DNA of 64,000 nucleotides, taken from assembly GCF_024699945.1 (NCBI RefSeq), contig NZ_JAJOMY010000001.1:744001-808000 (forward strand). The letters run 5' to 3'. The notes below the pieces were generated by a model. It was given only the letters and a program-made list of their open reading frames with translations. It ran no database searches and was not told where the DNA came from. Positions 49,399 through 58,004 of the stretch are shown here, one piece after another. The stretch is from Phenylobacterium sp. J426. Its GTDB lineage: Bacteria; Pseudomonadota; Alphaproteobacteria; Caulobacterales; Caulobacteraceae. Numbering within the stretch: the first letter of the stretch is position 1; each line of letters starts with the position of its first letter. Both the position numbers and the translations under genes were made by a program.

Positions 49399-50223
49399 AT
49401 GGCCGGCGAGGGCAGGATCCGCTGCGGGATCGGGGGCTGGACGTTCGAGCCCTGGCGCGGCGTCTTCTATCCCAAGGGGCTGAAGCACGCCGACGAGCTG
49501 GCCTATGCGTCGCGCCATCTCACCGCCATCGAGATCAACGGCACCTACTATTCCAGCTTCAAGCCCGACAACTGGGCCAAGTGGCGCGCCGCCACGCCGG
49601 ACGGCTTCAAGTTCGCGGTGAAGGCCAGCCGGTTCTGCACCAACCGCAAGGTGCTGTCGGACGGCAAGGGCAGCATGGACATCTTCCTGGGCCAGGGCCT
49701 GACCGAGCTCGGCGACCGGCTGGGTCCCATCCTCTGGCAGTTCGCACCCACCAAGAAGTTCGACTACGACGAGTTCGCCGCTTGGCTCGACCTCTTGCCC
49801 CGCCACCTCGAAGGCCTGGGGCTGAAGCACGTGGTCGAGGTGCGCAACGCCAGTTTCGCGGACGCCAAGTTCGTCGGCCTCTGCCGGGATCGGAACGTGG
49901 CGATCTGCAACTCCGAGAACGAGAACTACCCCTTCATCCCGGACGTCACCGCCGACTTCGTCTATCTGCGCCTGCTGTCCGCAAACGACGAGATCCCCAC
50001 CGGCTATGAGGCGCCCGTCCTCGACGAATGGGCGGACCGGTTCCGGGCCTATGCGCAAGGCGGCGTGCCCGGCGACTTCCAGCCGCTCGACCGCACCGGC
50101 CCGCCGGAAGAACCGCGCGACGTCTACGCCTTCGTCATCCATGAGGGGAAGGTGCGCGCCCCGGCCGCCGCCATGGAGTTCATCAAGCGCGTCGATCCTG
50201 ACTTCAAACCCCAGGACCTCTAA
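49399..50223 (+). CDS. DUF72 family protein
   Basis: TIM-barrel-like protein of 274 residues, family DUF72 (YecE), function unknown. Signature: IRCGIGGWTFEPWRGVFYPKGLKHADELAYASRHLTAIEINGTYYSSFKPDNWAKWRAATP, FKFAVKASRFCTNRK, LGPILWQFAPTKKFD, HVVEVRNASFADAKFV and a final DVYAFVIHEGKVRAPAAA. GGAGGGAGG precedes the ATG. Single-gene unit. Confidence 0.92.
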   Translation: MAGEGRIRCGIGGWTFEPWRGVFYPKGLKHADELAYASRHLTAIEINGTYYSSFKPDNWAKWRAATPDGFKFAVKASRFCTNRKVLSDGKGSMDIFLGQGLTELGDRLGPILWQFAPTKKFDYDEFAAWLDLLPRHLEGLGLKHVVEVRNASFADAKFVGLCRDRNVAICNSENENYPFIPDVTADFVYLRLLSANDEIPTGYEAPVLDEWADRFRAYAQGGVPGDFQPLDRTGPPEEPRDVYAFVIHEGKVRAPAAAMEFIKRVDPDFKPQDL

Positions 50224-50287
50224 GCGCGGTTGACCGACGCGGCGTCAGGGCGGCCCACTTCCATCAAACAAGGATTGGGAGGCCGCC

Positions 50288-51202
50288 ATGACCCACTTCA
50301 CCGCCGAAGACCTGATGTTCCGGCCGGGCCTGATGAAGGGCCAGCGGGTGCTGATCACCGGCGGCGGGACAGGCTTGGGCAAGGTGATGGCGGAGGCCTG
50401 CCTGATGCTGGGCGCGGACGTCTACATCTGGGGCCGGCGCGGCAATGTCATTGAGGACGCCGCCAAGGAGCTTATGGACCTTCACGGCGACGCCGGCGGC
50501 CGCTGCATCGGCCAGGCCTGCGACATCCGTGTGCCGGAGGCCATCCACGAGGCGATGGACGAGATCTGGGCGGGCGGCGCGCTCACCGGCCTCGTCAACA
50601 ACGCCGCCGGCAACTTCATCAGCCGAACCGAGGACCTGACGCCGAAGGGCTTCGACGCTATCGCGAACATCGTGTTTCGCGGCTCGTTCTTCGTCACCCT
50701 CGACGCCGGCAAGCGCTGGCTCGCCGAGGGCAAGCCCGCCTCGGTCGTCTCGATTCTCACGACCTGGGTCTGGCACGGCGGGCCGTTCACGGTGCCCTCG
50801 GCCATGTCGAAGGCCGGCCTCAACGTCATGACCCAGTCGCTGGCGGTCGAGTGGGGCAACCGCGGCGTCCGCTTCAACGCCATCGCCCCCGGCCCCTTCC
50901 CGACCGAGGGGATGAGCGCCCGCCTCAACCCCAGCGGCGGCGCGATGGCCGAGGACAAGGACCCGATGATCCCGCTGGGCCGCAACGGCGAGATGCGCGA
51001 ACTGGCCAACCTCGCCGTGTACCTGCTGCACCCGCTGTCGGCCTATGTGAACGGCCAGACCATCGCGATCGACGGCGGCTCCCACCTGCAGGGCGGCGGC
51101 GGCTTCGCCCGCCTCGCCTCCTGGGGCGACGCCGAGTGGGAGCAGGCCCGCAATGCGATCCGCGCCACCAACGAAAAGGACCGCGCCCAAAGAACGGTAT
51201 GA
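50288..51202 (+). CDS. 2,4-dienoyl-CoA reductase-like short-chain dehydrogenase
   Basis: Likely NADPH-dependent reductase for beta-oxidation of unsaturated fatty acids. 304 residues: cofactor motif ITGGGTGLGKVMAEA, VNNAAGNFISRTEDLTPKGF, and VPSAMSKAGLNVMTQSLAVEWGNRGVRFNAIAPGPFPTEG. The usual YxxxK is SAMSK, lacking Tyr, exactly the exception known for mitochondrial 2,4-dienoyl-CoA reductases, where another Tyr acts. GGATTGGGAGG region gives the ribosome site. Followed by TetR, esterase and oxidoreductase genes. Confidence 0.87.
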   Translation: MTHFTAEDLMFRPGLMKGQRVLITGGGTGLGKVMAEACLMLGADVYIWGRRGNVIEDAAKELMDLHGDAGGRCIGQACDIRVPEAIHEAMDEIWAGGALTGLVNNAAGNFISRTEDLTPKGFDAIANIVFRGSFFVTLDAGKRWLAEGKPASVVSILTTWVWHGGPFTVPSAMSKAGLNVMTQSLAVEWGNRGVRFNAIAPGPFPTEGMSARLNPSGGAMAEDKDPMIPLGRNGEMRELANLAVYLLHPLSAYVNGQTIAIDGGSHLQGGGGFARLASWGDAEWEQARNAIRATNEKDRAQRTV

Positions 51203-51288
51203 TGACGCTGCTTAAGCCCTTGCCGACATTGGAATCGATCGCGAGAATGACGCCCGTCACTTTCGGGGTGGAGTTCCGTACGCGTCAC

Positions 51289-51912
51289 ATGGCACAGGTC
51301 GCCTATCTCCCGGTCGGCAAGCGCGAGCAGACCAAGGTCCAGAACCGCCAGGCGATCCTGGACGCGGCGCGCGAGGTGTTCGGCGAGCTGGGCTACGAGG
51401 CCGCAACCGTCCGCGACATCATCCGCCGCACCGGTCTCGCGGCCGGCACGTTCTACAACTACTACCGCTCCAAGGAGGAGGTGTTCGCCGCCCTGGCCGA
51501 CGACGGCGCGCGGCGCTTCGCCCCCATGCTGAAGGCGATCCGGGCCCAGTCGCACGACGACTTCGAAGCCTTCGTGCGCCAGGCGATCTCGGCCTACTTC
51601 CGGTTCATGGCCGATGAGCACTCCAGCTGGCTGGCCAAGCGCCCGCCGGGCGAGCCGCACCCGCACGTGCACGGTGAGACGCCCGAGATGGCCGCCGTCT
51701 TCCGCGAGGTGCGCGACGCCATCGTCGAGGCGGTCGCGATCGGCAAGGGCCCGGCGTCGGATCCGGACTACATGACCGCCGCCTGCATCGCGGTGGCGCG
51801 CGAGGTGGGGGACAAGATGCTGGAACGCCGGCCGATCGACACCGAGGCCGCTGCGGACTTCGCCGTGGCCATGATCCTGAACGGCCTGCGCGGCCTGCCG
51901 GCGGCCCGCTGA
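51289..51912 (+). CDS. TetR/AcrR family transcriptional regulator
   Basis: 207 residues. Helix-turn-helix: QNRQAILDAAREVFGELGYEAATVRDIIRRTGLAAGTFYNYYRSKEEVFAAL. The C-terminal part is variable (VRQAISAYFRFMADEHSSWLAKRPPGEPHPHVHGETPEMAAVFREVRDAI). Several in-frame starts exist (51199, 51247, 51289); I use the last because family proteins start about 25 residues before the motif. The gene is on the strand of its neighbours and its stop overlaps the esterase ATG by one base, so it probably controls this lipid cluster. Confidence 0.88.
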   Translation: MAQVAYLPVGKREQTKVQNRQAILDAAREVFGELGYEAATVRDIIRRTGLAAGTFYNYYRSKEEVFAALADDGARRFAPMLKAIRAQSHDDFEAFVRQAISAYFRFMADEHSSWLAKRPPGEPHPHVHGETPEMAAVFREVRDAIVEAVAIGKGPASDPDYMTAACIAVAREVGDKMLERRPIDTEAAADFAVAMILNGLRGLPAAR

Positions 51913-52958
51913 TGGCCTCCGCCGCCGCCCAGCGCGCCGTCGCCAACCTCATCCTGTCGCTGCCCGCGCCGCTCCTGCGCCTCATGTGTGGCGGCGGCGT
52001 GGTCCACGTGGGCGGGCGCACCCTCGACCCGCGCCTGCAGTTCCTCGCCGCTCAGGCCCGCAAGCAGCCGGCGATGACCCAGGCCACCCCGGAACAGGCC
52101 CGGGCGGGCATGACCGGCCTGATCCGGGCCGTGGCCGGCAAGCCCGAGCCGGGCGTCGCCTGCGAGGACCTCTACGTCCAGGGCGCCGCCGGCGACATCC
52201 CGGCCCGCGCCTATCGGCCGGCGAACCAGGATCCCGACGCCCCCTTGATGGTTTGGGCCCATATGGGCGGCGGGGTCATCGGCGACATCGAGACCACCCA
52301 CGTCTTCTGCACCGTGCTGGCGAAAGTCACCCGCGGCCCGGTGCTGTCGATCGACTATCGCCTGGCGCCGGAGCATCGCTTCCCCGCCGGGATCGACGAT
52401 ACCCTGGCCGCATATCGCTGGGCGCGCGAGCACGCCGCTCGCTTCGGCGCGCCGGCGGGCAAGGTCGCCATGGGCGGCGATTCCATGGGCGGCAACTTCA
52501 CCGCCATCGTCTGCCAGGAGCTGAAGCGGGTCGGCGAGCCGCAGCCGGTGCTGCAGCTGCTCGTCTATCCCTGCACCGACGTCGCCTCGCAGACGCCCTC
52601 GATGACGACCTACGGCGAGGCGTTCCCGCTGACCAGCGCCACCATGGACTGGTTCATGGGCCACTACCTGAATCCCGGCGACGATCCGGCCCATCCGAAG
52701 CTGTCGCCGCTGAAGGAGAAGGACCTCTCGGGCCTGGCCCCGGCCGTCATCGCCACCGCCGGTTTCGACCCCCTCGTCGACCAGGGCGAGGCCTACGCGA
52801 AGGCGCTGAAGGCGGCGGGCGTGCCGGTCGCCTACCGCTGCTACGACAGCCTGGCCCACGCCTTCGTGGCCTTCACCGGCGCCGTGCCGGCCGCTGACGC
52901 CGCCAGCCGCGAGGTGGCGCGCCTGGTCCGCGAGGCCTACGAAGGCCGCATCGGCTGA
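51912..52958 (+). CDS. alpha/beta hydrolase, hormone-sensitive-lipase (HSL) type
   Basis: Carboxylesterase of 348 residues. Oxyanion motif HGGG is varied to HMGGG (VWAHMGGGVIGD). Nucleophile Ser in GGDSMGGNFTAI, acid in TAGFDPLVDQGE, catalytic His in SLAHAFVAFTG; SIDYRLAPEHRFPAGIDD is the family signature before the nucleophile. Substrates are probably short acyl esters. Starts one base inside the TetR stop (TGATG) and ends one base before the oxidoreductase ATG. Confidence 0.92.
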   Translation: MASAAAQRAVANLILSLPAPLLRLMCGGGVVHVGGRTLDPRLQFLAAQARKQPAMTQATPEQARAGMTGLIRAVAGKPEPGVACEDLYVQGAAGDIPARAYRPANQDPDAPLMVWAHMGGGVIGDIETTHVFCTVLAKVTRGPVLSIDYRLAPEHRFPAGIDDTLAAYRWAREHAARFGAPAGKVAMGGDSMGGNFTAIVCQELKRVGEPQPVLQLLVYPCTDVASQTPSMTTYGEAFPLTSATMDWFMGHYLNPGDDPAHPKLSPLKEKDLSGLAPAVIATAGFDPLVDQGEAYAKALKAAGVPVAYRCYDSLAHAFVAFTGAVPAADAASREVARLVREAYEGRIG

Positions 52959-53938
52959 TGCGGGCGCTCGTCGTCGAGGAGCTCCTGCCGGACTACGCCG
53001 GCGTCCACGTCCGCGAGATCGCCACGCCCGAGCCGGGTCCCGGCGAGGTGCGGGTCAGGATCCTGGCCGCGGCCGTCAACTTCCCCGACCTGATGCAGAC
53101 CCGCGGCGAGCACCAGCACAAGCCGGCGCTCCCCTTCATCGGCGGCATGGAGATGGCCGGGGTCGTCGACGCCGTCGGCTCCGGCGTCACAAGCTTCGAG
53201 GAAGGCGACGAGGTCTGTTCCGGCGGCCGCGGCGTCTTCGCCGAATACGCCGTCTTCCCGGCCACCAGCCTGCAGAAGAAGCCCCAGCGCCTGACCTTCG
53301 CCCAGGCCGCCGGCTATCCGGTCGCCTACCTCACCGCCCATGTCGCCCTGAAACGCTGCGCCGACGCCCAGGCCGGCGAATGGGTGCTGGTCCACGGCGC
53401 GGCCGGCGGCGTGGGCCTCGCCGCCGTCGACTACGCCAAGGTCCTGGGCTGCAAGGTCATCGCCGCCTCGGCCTCCGACGAGAAGCTGGCCGTCATCGCC
53501 GCCGAATACGACGTCGACGCCACCGTGAACGTCACCGGCGGCTTCCGCGAGCGGGTGAAGGAGATCACCGGCGGCAAGGGCGCGAACGTCATCTACGACC
53601 CCGTCGGCGGCGACGTCTTCGACGAGAGCACCCGCTGCATCGCGTTCGGCGGCCGCATCCTCTCCATCGGCTTCACCTCGGGCCGGCTCCCCGTCCTCCC
53701 GGTCAACATCGCCCTCATCAAGGGCTTCTCGCTCATGGGCGTCCGGGCCGGGGAATACGGCCGCCAGTTCCCCGAGAAGGGCCGCGAGAACAACGAAGCC
53801 ATCTGGAAACTCGCCGAGGACGGGCTGGTGAAGCCCCGTGTCGACGGCGAATACCCGCTGGCCGACTGGCGCGAGGCGTACGAGACGCTCGCCCGGCGCA
53901 AGGTGGTCGGCAAGACCATCATCCGGCCGGACCTCTAG
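52958..53938 (+). CDS. NADPH:quinone oxidoreductase-like medium-chain dehydrogenase
   Basis: 326 residues of the zinc-free MDR group (QOR/crotonyl-CoA reductase side). N-domain: GPGEVRVRILAAAVNFPDLMQTRGEHQHKPALPFIGGMEMAG; nucleotide motif VLVHGAAGGVGLAAVDYAKVLG; then YDPVGGDVFDESTRCIAFGGRILSIGF. No structural zinc Cys cluster. Overlaps the esterase stop by one base (TGATG); last gene of the tight run before map. Confidence 0.92.
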   Translation: MRALVVEELLPDYAGVHVREIATPEPGPGEVRVRILAAAVNFPDLMQTRGEHQHKPALPFIGGMEMAGVVDAVGSGVTSFEEGDEVCSGGRGVFAEYAVFPATSLQKKPQRLTFAQAAGYPVAYLTAHVALKRCADAQAGEWVLVHGAAGGVGLAAVDYAKVLGCKVIAASASDEKLAVIAAEYDVDATVNVTGGFRERVKEITGGKGANVIYDPVGGDVFDESTRCIAFGGRILSIGFTSGRLPVLPVNIALIKGFSLMGVRAGEYGRQFPEKGRENNEAIWKLAEDGLVKPRVDGEYPLADWREAYETLARRKVVGKTIIRPDL

Positions 53939-53948
53939 GAAGCGAAGC

Positions 53949-54698
53949 ATGACCATCGGCAACGAAGACGAACTCGAGAAGCTGAAGGCCGCCGGCAGGC
54001 TGGTGGCCCGCACGCTCAAGGCCATGGGCGAGGCGCTCGAGCCCGGGATCACGACCCGTGAGCTGGACCAGCTCGGTCGCAAGATGCTGGAGGACGCCGG
54101 CGCGAAATCGGCGCCGGAGCTCACCTACAACTTCCCCGGCGCTACCTGCATCTCGGTCGGTCCCGACTGCGCCCACGGAATCCCCGACGACCGCCGCGTC
54201 AAGGCCGGCGACCTCATCAACATCGACGTCTCCTGCGAACTGGACGGCTTCTTCGGCGACACCGGCGCGAGCTTCGCGGTCCCGCCCGTCGCGCCGAAGA
54301 TCGAGAAGCTGTGCCGCGACGGCCGCCGCGCCATGTGGGCGGGCATCCGCGCGGTGCGCCCCGGCGGGCCGCTGAACGGCATCGGTAAGTCCATCGAGGC
54401 CTTCGCCGACAAGAACGGCTACAGCCTCGTGCGCAACCTCGCGAGCCACGGCGTGGGCAAGAGCCTGCACGAGGAGCCGACCGAGCTCGCCACCTGGTAC
54501 GAGCCGAACGACAGGCGCCGCATCGCCGAAGGCTCGGTGTTCACCATCGAGCCCTTCCTGTCGCTCGGCGCCGACTGGGTCGAGGAGCTGGACGACGGCT
54601 GGACCCTGCGCCCGCCGGGCGGCGAGCCCACCGTCCAGTACGAGCATACCCTCGTGGCCACCCGCCGCGGCCCGCTGGTGCTGACGCTGGCGGAATAG
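53949..54698 (+). CDS. map: methionine aminopeptidase, type I
   Basis: Removes initiator Met from nascent proteins. 249 residues. Metal ligands: two Asp in [21 protein letters not shown], His in [14 protein letters not shown], Glu in [10 protein letters not shown] and the final Glu in [14 protein letters not shown]. Pocket residue Phe and His of [22 protein letters not shown] present. AGGAAG precedes the ATG, 10 bases past the oxidoreductase stop; it may be cotranscribed but its role is housekeeping. Confidence 0.96.
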   Translation: MTIGNEDELEKLKAAGRLVARTLKAMGEALEPGITTRELDQLGRKMLEDAGAKSAPELTYNFPGATCISVGPDCAHGIPDDRRVKAGDLINIDVSCELDGFFGDTGASFAVPPVAPKIEKLCRDGRRAMWAGIRAVRPGGPLNGIGKSIEAFADKNGYSLVRNLASHGVGKSLHEEPTELATWYEPNDRRRIAEGSVFTIEPFLSLGADWVEELDDGWTLRPPGGEPTVQYEHTLVATRRGPLVLTLAE

Positions 54699-54710
54699 GC
54701 CCTGGCGGTG

Positions 54711-54739
54711 TTGACACCGTCGCGGCGTTCCACTATCCA
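54711..54739 (+). promoter_or_regulatory. sigma70-type promoter upstream of rpmH
   Basis: TTGACA (54711-54716, perfect -35) and TATCCA (54734-54739, half-match -10) are spaced 17, ending 33 bases before the rpmH start. It would drive rpmH and perhaps rnpA. Confidence 0.55.
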
Positions 54740-54772
54740 CCGCGCCTCGATTTTGGACCCCGGAGCCTCCTC

Positions 54773-54907
54773 GTGAAGCGCACCTTCCAGCCCTCCCGCC
54801 TCGTGCGTGCGCGCCGCCACGGCTTCCGTCTGCGCATGTCGACGAAGAACGGCCAAAAGATCCTCGCGCGCCGCCGCGCGAAGGGCCGTAAGCGCCTCAG
54901 CGCCTAA
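54773..54907 (+). CDS. rpmH: 50S ribosomal protein L34
   Basis: 44-residue basic ribosomal protein: [20 protein letters not shown], then [18 protein letters not shown], ending RLSA. GTG start with GGAG seven bases upstream. First gene of the rpmH-rnpA-yidC-engB group; separated from rnpA by an inverted-repeat element. Confidence 0.97.
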   Translation: MKRTFQPSRLVRARRHGFRLRMSTKNGQKILARRRAKGRKRLSA

Positions 54908-54915
54908 TCCCGGCC

Positions 54916-55059
54916 GTCATCCCGGTCCCGCGTCAGCGAAGACCGGGATCTACCGACTCCGATCTGGCCTGTGATCCGCAGCCGCGAAGCCTCACGCTCG
55001 CCGGCTGCGTTCGCGCGCGTGGGTCCTGGTCTTGCGCTTGCCGCGGAAACCGGGATGAC
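54916..55059. repeat. 144-bp inverted-repeat (MITE/REP-like) element between rpmH and rnpA
   Basis: Bounded by perfect 11-base inverted repeats GTCATCCCGGT (54916-54926) and ACCGGGATGAC (55049-55059). Imperfect complementarity continues inward: CCCGCGTCAGCGAAGACC (54927-54944) pairs largely with GGTCTTGCGCTTGCCGCGG (55028-55046). The element could fold into a long hairpin. No coding capacity. Palindromic elements with such ends are common in intergenic regions of alphaproteobacteria, though I cannot name this one. Confidence 0.65.
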
Positions 55060-55076
55060 CCGGTAAAGTGCCGCCC

Positions 55077-55454
55077 ATGACCGCGCCCTTCCCCATCGAA
55101 CGCCTGAAAAAGCGCCCGGATTTCCTGGCCTGCGCGCAAGGCCCGTCGCTGGCCAAGGGCGCCGTCGTCGTCCAGGCGCGTCCGCGCAACGACGAGGACC
55201 CGCGGGTCCGGGCCGGCTTCACCGCCACCAAACGCATCGGCGGCGCCGTCGTGCGCAACCGCGCCAAGCGCCGGATGCGCGAGGCCGCCCGCCTGCTCCT
55301 GCCCGAGCATGCCCGCCCCGGTCACGACTATGTCTTCATCGCCCGCGGCGGTGTGACCACCCGTCCCTGGGCCCGTTTGCTTGACGATGTGAAAACCGCG
55401 CTGATAAGGCTCGCCGCCGACGGTGAGGCCTCTCCCGAGACCCTCAAGGCGTAA
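55077..55454 (+). CDS. rnpA: ribonuclease P protein component
   Basis: Basic protein cofactor of RNase P, which matures tRNA 5' ends. 125 residues: IERLKKRPDFLACAQG, RVRAGFTATKRIGGAVVRNRAKRRMREAARLLL contains the RNR signature, then DYVFIARGGVTTRPWARLLDDVKTAL. No clear ribosome site before ATG 55077; a GTG nine bases earlier is in frame. Confidence 0.95.
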   Translation: MTAPFPIERLKKRPDFLACAQGPSLAKGAVVVQARPRNDEDPRVRAGFTATKRIGGAVVRNRAKRRMREAARLLLPEHARPGHDYVFIARGGVTTRPWARLLDDVKTALIRLAADGEASPETLKA

Positions 55455-55487
55455 CGCCCGGCCCCCTCTTCGGAACCCTTCCCCGAC

Positions 55488-57281
55488 ATGAGAGACGACA
55501 ACACCCGCAACACGATCATCTTCGTCGTGTGCGCGGTCCTCCTCCTCTTGGTCTACCAGGTCTTCGTCATCGATCCGCAGACGAAGCGCCGCCAGGCCGA
55601 GCTCGCCCGCCAGGCGCCTTCCGCGGCCGCGACCCAGCAGGGGAATATCGCCGCACCGCAGGTCCCGCAGGCGATGACGCGCCAGGCCGCGGTCGACGCC
55701 TCGCCGCGGGTGGTGATCGACACGCCATCGCTGACCGGATCGCTTTCGCTGCGCGGCGCGCGGATCGACGACCTCTATCTCGACCAGTATCGCCAGACGG
55801 TGAAGAAGGGTTCGCCGGCCGTCGAGCTGCTGCGGCCGGAAGGCGCGCAATATCCTTGGTTCGCCGAGATCGGCTGGGTCGGTCAGAACGTCCCCGGCCT
55901 GCCCAACGCCCAGACCGTCTGGACGCTGGCCGAGGGCTCCAAGCTCGCCCCCAACCAGCCGATCGTGCTGACCTACTCCAACGGCCAGGGCCTGACCTTC
56001 ACGCGCCGGATCGCGGTCGACGAAAGGTACATGTTCACGGTCACGGACGCCGTCGCCAACACCACCGGCCAGCCGGTGACGCTGGCCCGCTACGGCGCCG
56101 TGCAGCGCCAGGGCGTGCCCGCCGACCTCGGCAAGAACCAGATCGTCCACGAGGGCGCCATCGGCTGGCTCGACGGCAAGCTGCGGCAGGTCAAGTACGG
56201 CAAGTGGCAGAAGGAGGGTGGCGGTCCCGCCTACACCTCGTCCAGCGGCTGGCTCGGCATCACAGACAAGTACTGGCTGGCGGCCATGATCCCGGGCCAG
56301 GGCGAACAGATCACGGGCCAGTTCCGCCGCACCGAGGCCCTCGGCCAGACCGTGCTCGACGCCAACTTCGTCGGCCCGCCGCGCATCATCGGCGCCGGCC
56401 AGCAGGTGACTGAGACCACCCACTTTTTCGCGGGCGCGAAGAACGTGCCCCTGCTGCGCCAGTACGAGAAGGCCCTGCAGATCGACCACTTCGATAACGC
56501 GGTCGACTGGGGCAACTTCTGGTTCCTGACCCGTCCGATCTTCCAGTTCCTGGAGTTCATCCACCGGCACGTCGGCACGTTCGGCCTGGCCATCCTGGCG
56601 CTGACGGTGGTGGTCCGCCTCCTCTTCTTCCCGCTGGCGAACAAGCAGTACGAGTCGCTGACGAAGATGAAGAAGGTGCAGCCCCAGATGGAGGAGCTGC
56701 GCAAGAAGTACAAGGACGACCCGGCCAAGCAGCAGCAGGAGCTACTCGCGCTCTATCAGCGCGAGAAGGTGAACCCGCTGGCCGGCTGCCTGCCGCTGCT
56801 GCTCCAGATCCCGGTCTTCTACGCCCTCTACAAGGTGCTGACCGTCACCATCGAGATGCGCCACGCCCCATTCCTTGGCTTCATCAAGGACCTCTCGGCC
56901 CGCGATCCGACGACCATCTGGAACCTGTTCGGCCTGATCCCCTGGAATCCGGGGACGTTGCCGCTCCTGGGCGGCTTCCTCGACGGACCGCTGCACATCG
57001 GCGTGGTCGTCATCCTCTACGGCATCACCATGTGGCTCACGACCGCGATGAGCCCGCCGGCCGGCGACCCGATCCAGCAGAAGATCTTCCAGCTCATGCC
57101 GCTGATCTTCACCTTCATCATGGCGCCGTTCGCCGTGGGGCTGATCATCTACTGGACCTGGTCCAACGTCCTGACGATCCTCCAGCAGTACGTGATCATG
57201 CGCCGGTTCAAGGTGGACAATCCGATCGACCAGATCCTCCGCAGGCTCTCCGGCGGCGGCGCAGCCAAGAACGTCGGCTAG
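55488..57281 (+). CDS. yidC: membrane protein insertase YidC
   Basis: Inserts inner-membrane proteins alone or with SecYEG. 597 residues: N-terminal helix ([22 protein letters not shown]), large periplasmic domain (about 60-350), then the conserved core: [93 protein letters not shown] and [33 protein letters not shown]. The conserved Arg of the hydrophilic groove (VVRLLFFP) is present. Confidence 0.97.
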   Translation: MRDDNTRNTIIFVVCAVLLLLVYQVFVIDPQTKRRQAELARQAPSAAATQQGNIAAPQVPQAMTRQAAVDASPRVVIDTPSLTGSLSLRGARIDDLYLDQYRQTVKKGSPAVELLRPEGAQYPWFAEIGWVGQNVPGLPNAQTVWTLAEGSKLAPNQPIVLTYSNGQGLTFTRRIAVDERYMFTVTDAVANTTGQPVTLARYGAVQRQGVPADLGKNQIVHEGAIGWLDGKLRQVKYGKWQKEGGGPAYTSSSGWLGITDKYWLAAMIPGQGEQITGQFRRTEALGQTVLDANFVGPPRIIGAGQQVTETTHFFAGAKNVPLLRQYEKALQIDHFDNAVDWGNFWFLTRPIFQFLEFIHRHVGTFGLAILALTVVVRLLFFPLANKQYESLTKMKKVQPQMEELRKKYKDDPAKQQQELLALYQREKVNPLAGCLPLLLQIPVFYALYKVLTVTIEMRHAPFLGFIKDLSARDPTTIWNLFGLIPWNPGTLPLLGGFLDGPLHIGVVVILYGITMWLTTAMSPPAGDPIQQKIFQLMPLIFTFIMAPFAVGLIIYWTWSNVLTILQQYVIMRRFKVDNPIDQILRRLSGGGAAKNVG

Positions 57282-57285
57282 GGCC

Positions 57286-57942
57286 ATGGGCGACGACGCG
57301 GTCTTCAAGCCTGAAGAACTGGAGGCCGCGCGCGTCCTCTTCGCCCACCCCGTCCGTTTCCTGATGGGGGCGGCCTCGATCTCGGGCCTGCCCGACACGG
57401 ACCTGCCCGAAGTGGCCTTTGCCGGCCGCTCCAACGTCGGCAAGAGTTCGCTGATCAACGCCGTCACGGGCCGAAAGGAGCTGGCCAGGGCCTCCAACGA
57501 GCCCGGCCGCACCCGCGAGGTGAACTTCTTCGTCGCCGACGAGAAACTGCGCCTCGTGGACCTGCCCGGTTACGGCTGGGCGCGGGCGTCCAAGTCGGTG
57601 GCCCGCAAGTTCCAGAACCTCGGCCGCGACTACCTGCGCGGCCGCCCGAACCTGCACCGGGTCTATCTGCTCATCGACGGCCGCCACGGCCTGAAGGAGC
57701 CCGACCGGGAGGCGCTGGACGCCCTGGACCTCGCCGCCGTCTCATACCAGGTCGTGCTGACCAAGGCCGACAAGCCGAAAGGCTCGGACCTCGCGCAGAT
57801 CAAGGCCGAGACGGCGCGGGAGGTGTCCAAGCGCCCCGCGGCGTTCCCGCGCGTGCTGGCCACGTCGTCGGAGAAGGGCACGGGCATCCCGGAGCTGCGC
57901 GCCGAGATCCTGGCGGCCTGTCACATTTCGCCCGCGGTCTAG
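57286..57942 (+). CDS. engB: ribosome biogenesis GTP-binding protein EngB (YsxC/YihA)
   Basis: Essential GTPase in 50S assembly. 218 residues: G1 [17 protein letters not shown]2 region [17 protein letters not shown]3 [14 protein letters not shown]4 [10 protein letters not shown]5 [10 protein letters not shown]. Begins four bases after yidC. In relatives argB usually follows directly; here it is displaced by about 5.5 kb. Confidence 0.96.
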   Translation: MGDDAVFKPEELEAARVLFAHPVRFLMGAASISGLPDTDLPEVAFAGRSNVGKSSLINAVTGRKELARASNEPGRTREVNFFVADEKLRLVDLPGYGWARASKSVARKFQNLGRDYLRGRPNLHRVYLLIDGRHGLKEPDREALDALDLAAVSYQVVLTKADKPKGSDLAQIKAETAREVSKRPAAFPRVLATSSEKGTGIPELRAEILAACHISPAV

Positions 57943-58004
57943 GGCTCCTCTTCCACGACCTAGCGTCACCCGGCTAACTGGTCCTCGACAGCTCAGAGGC
58001 CCAG

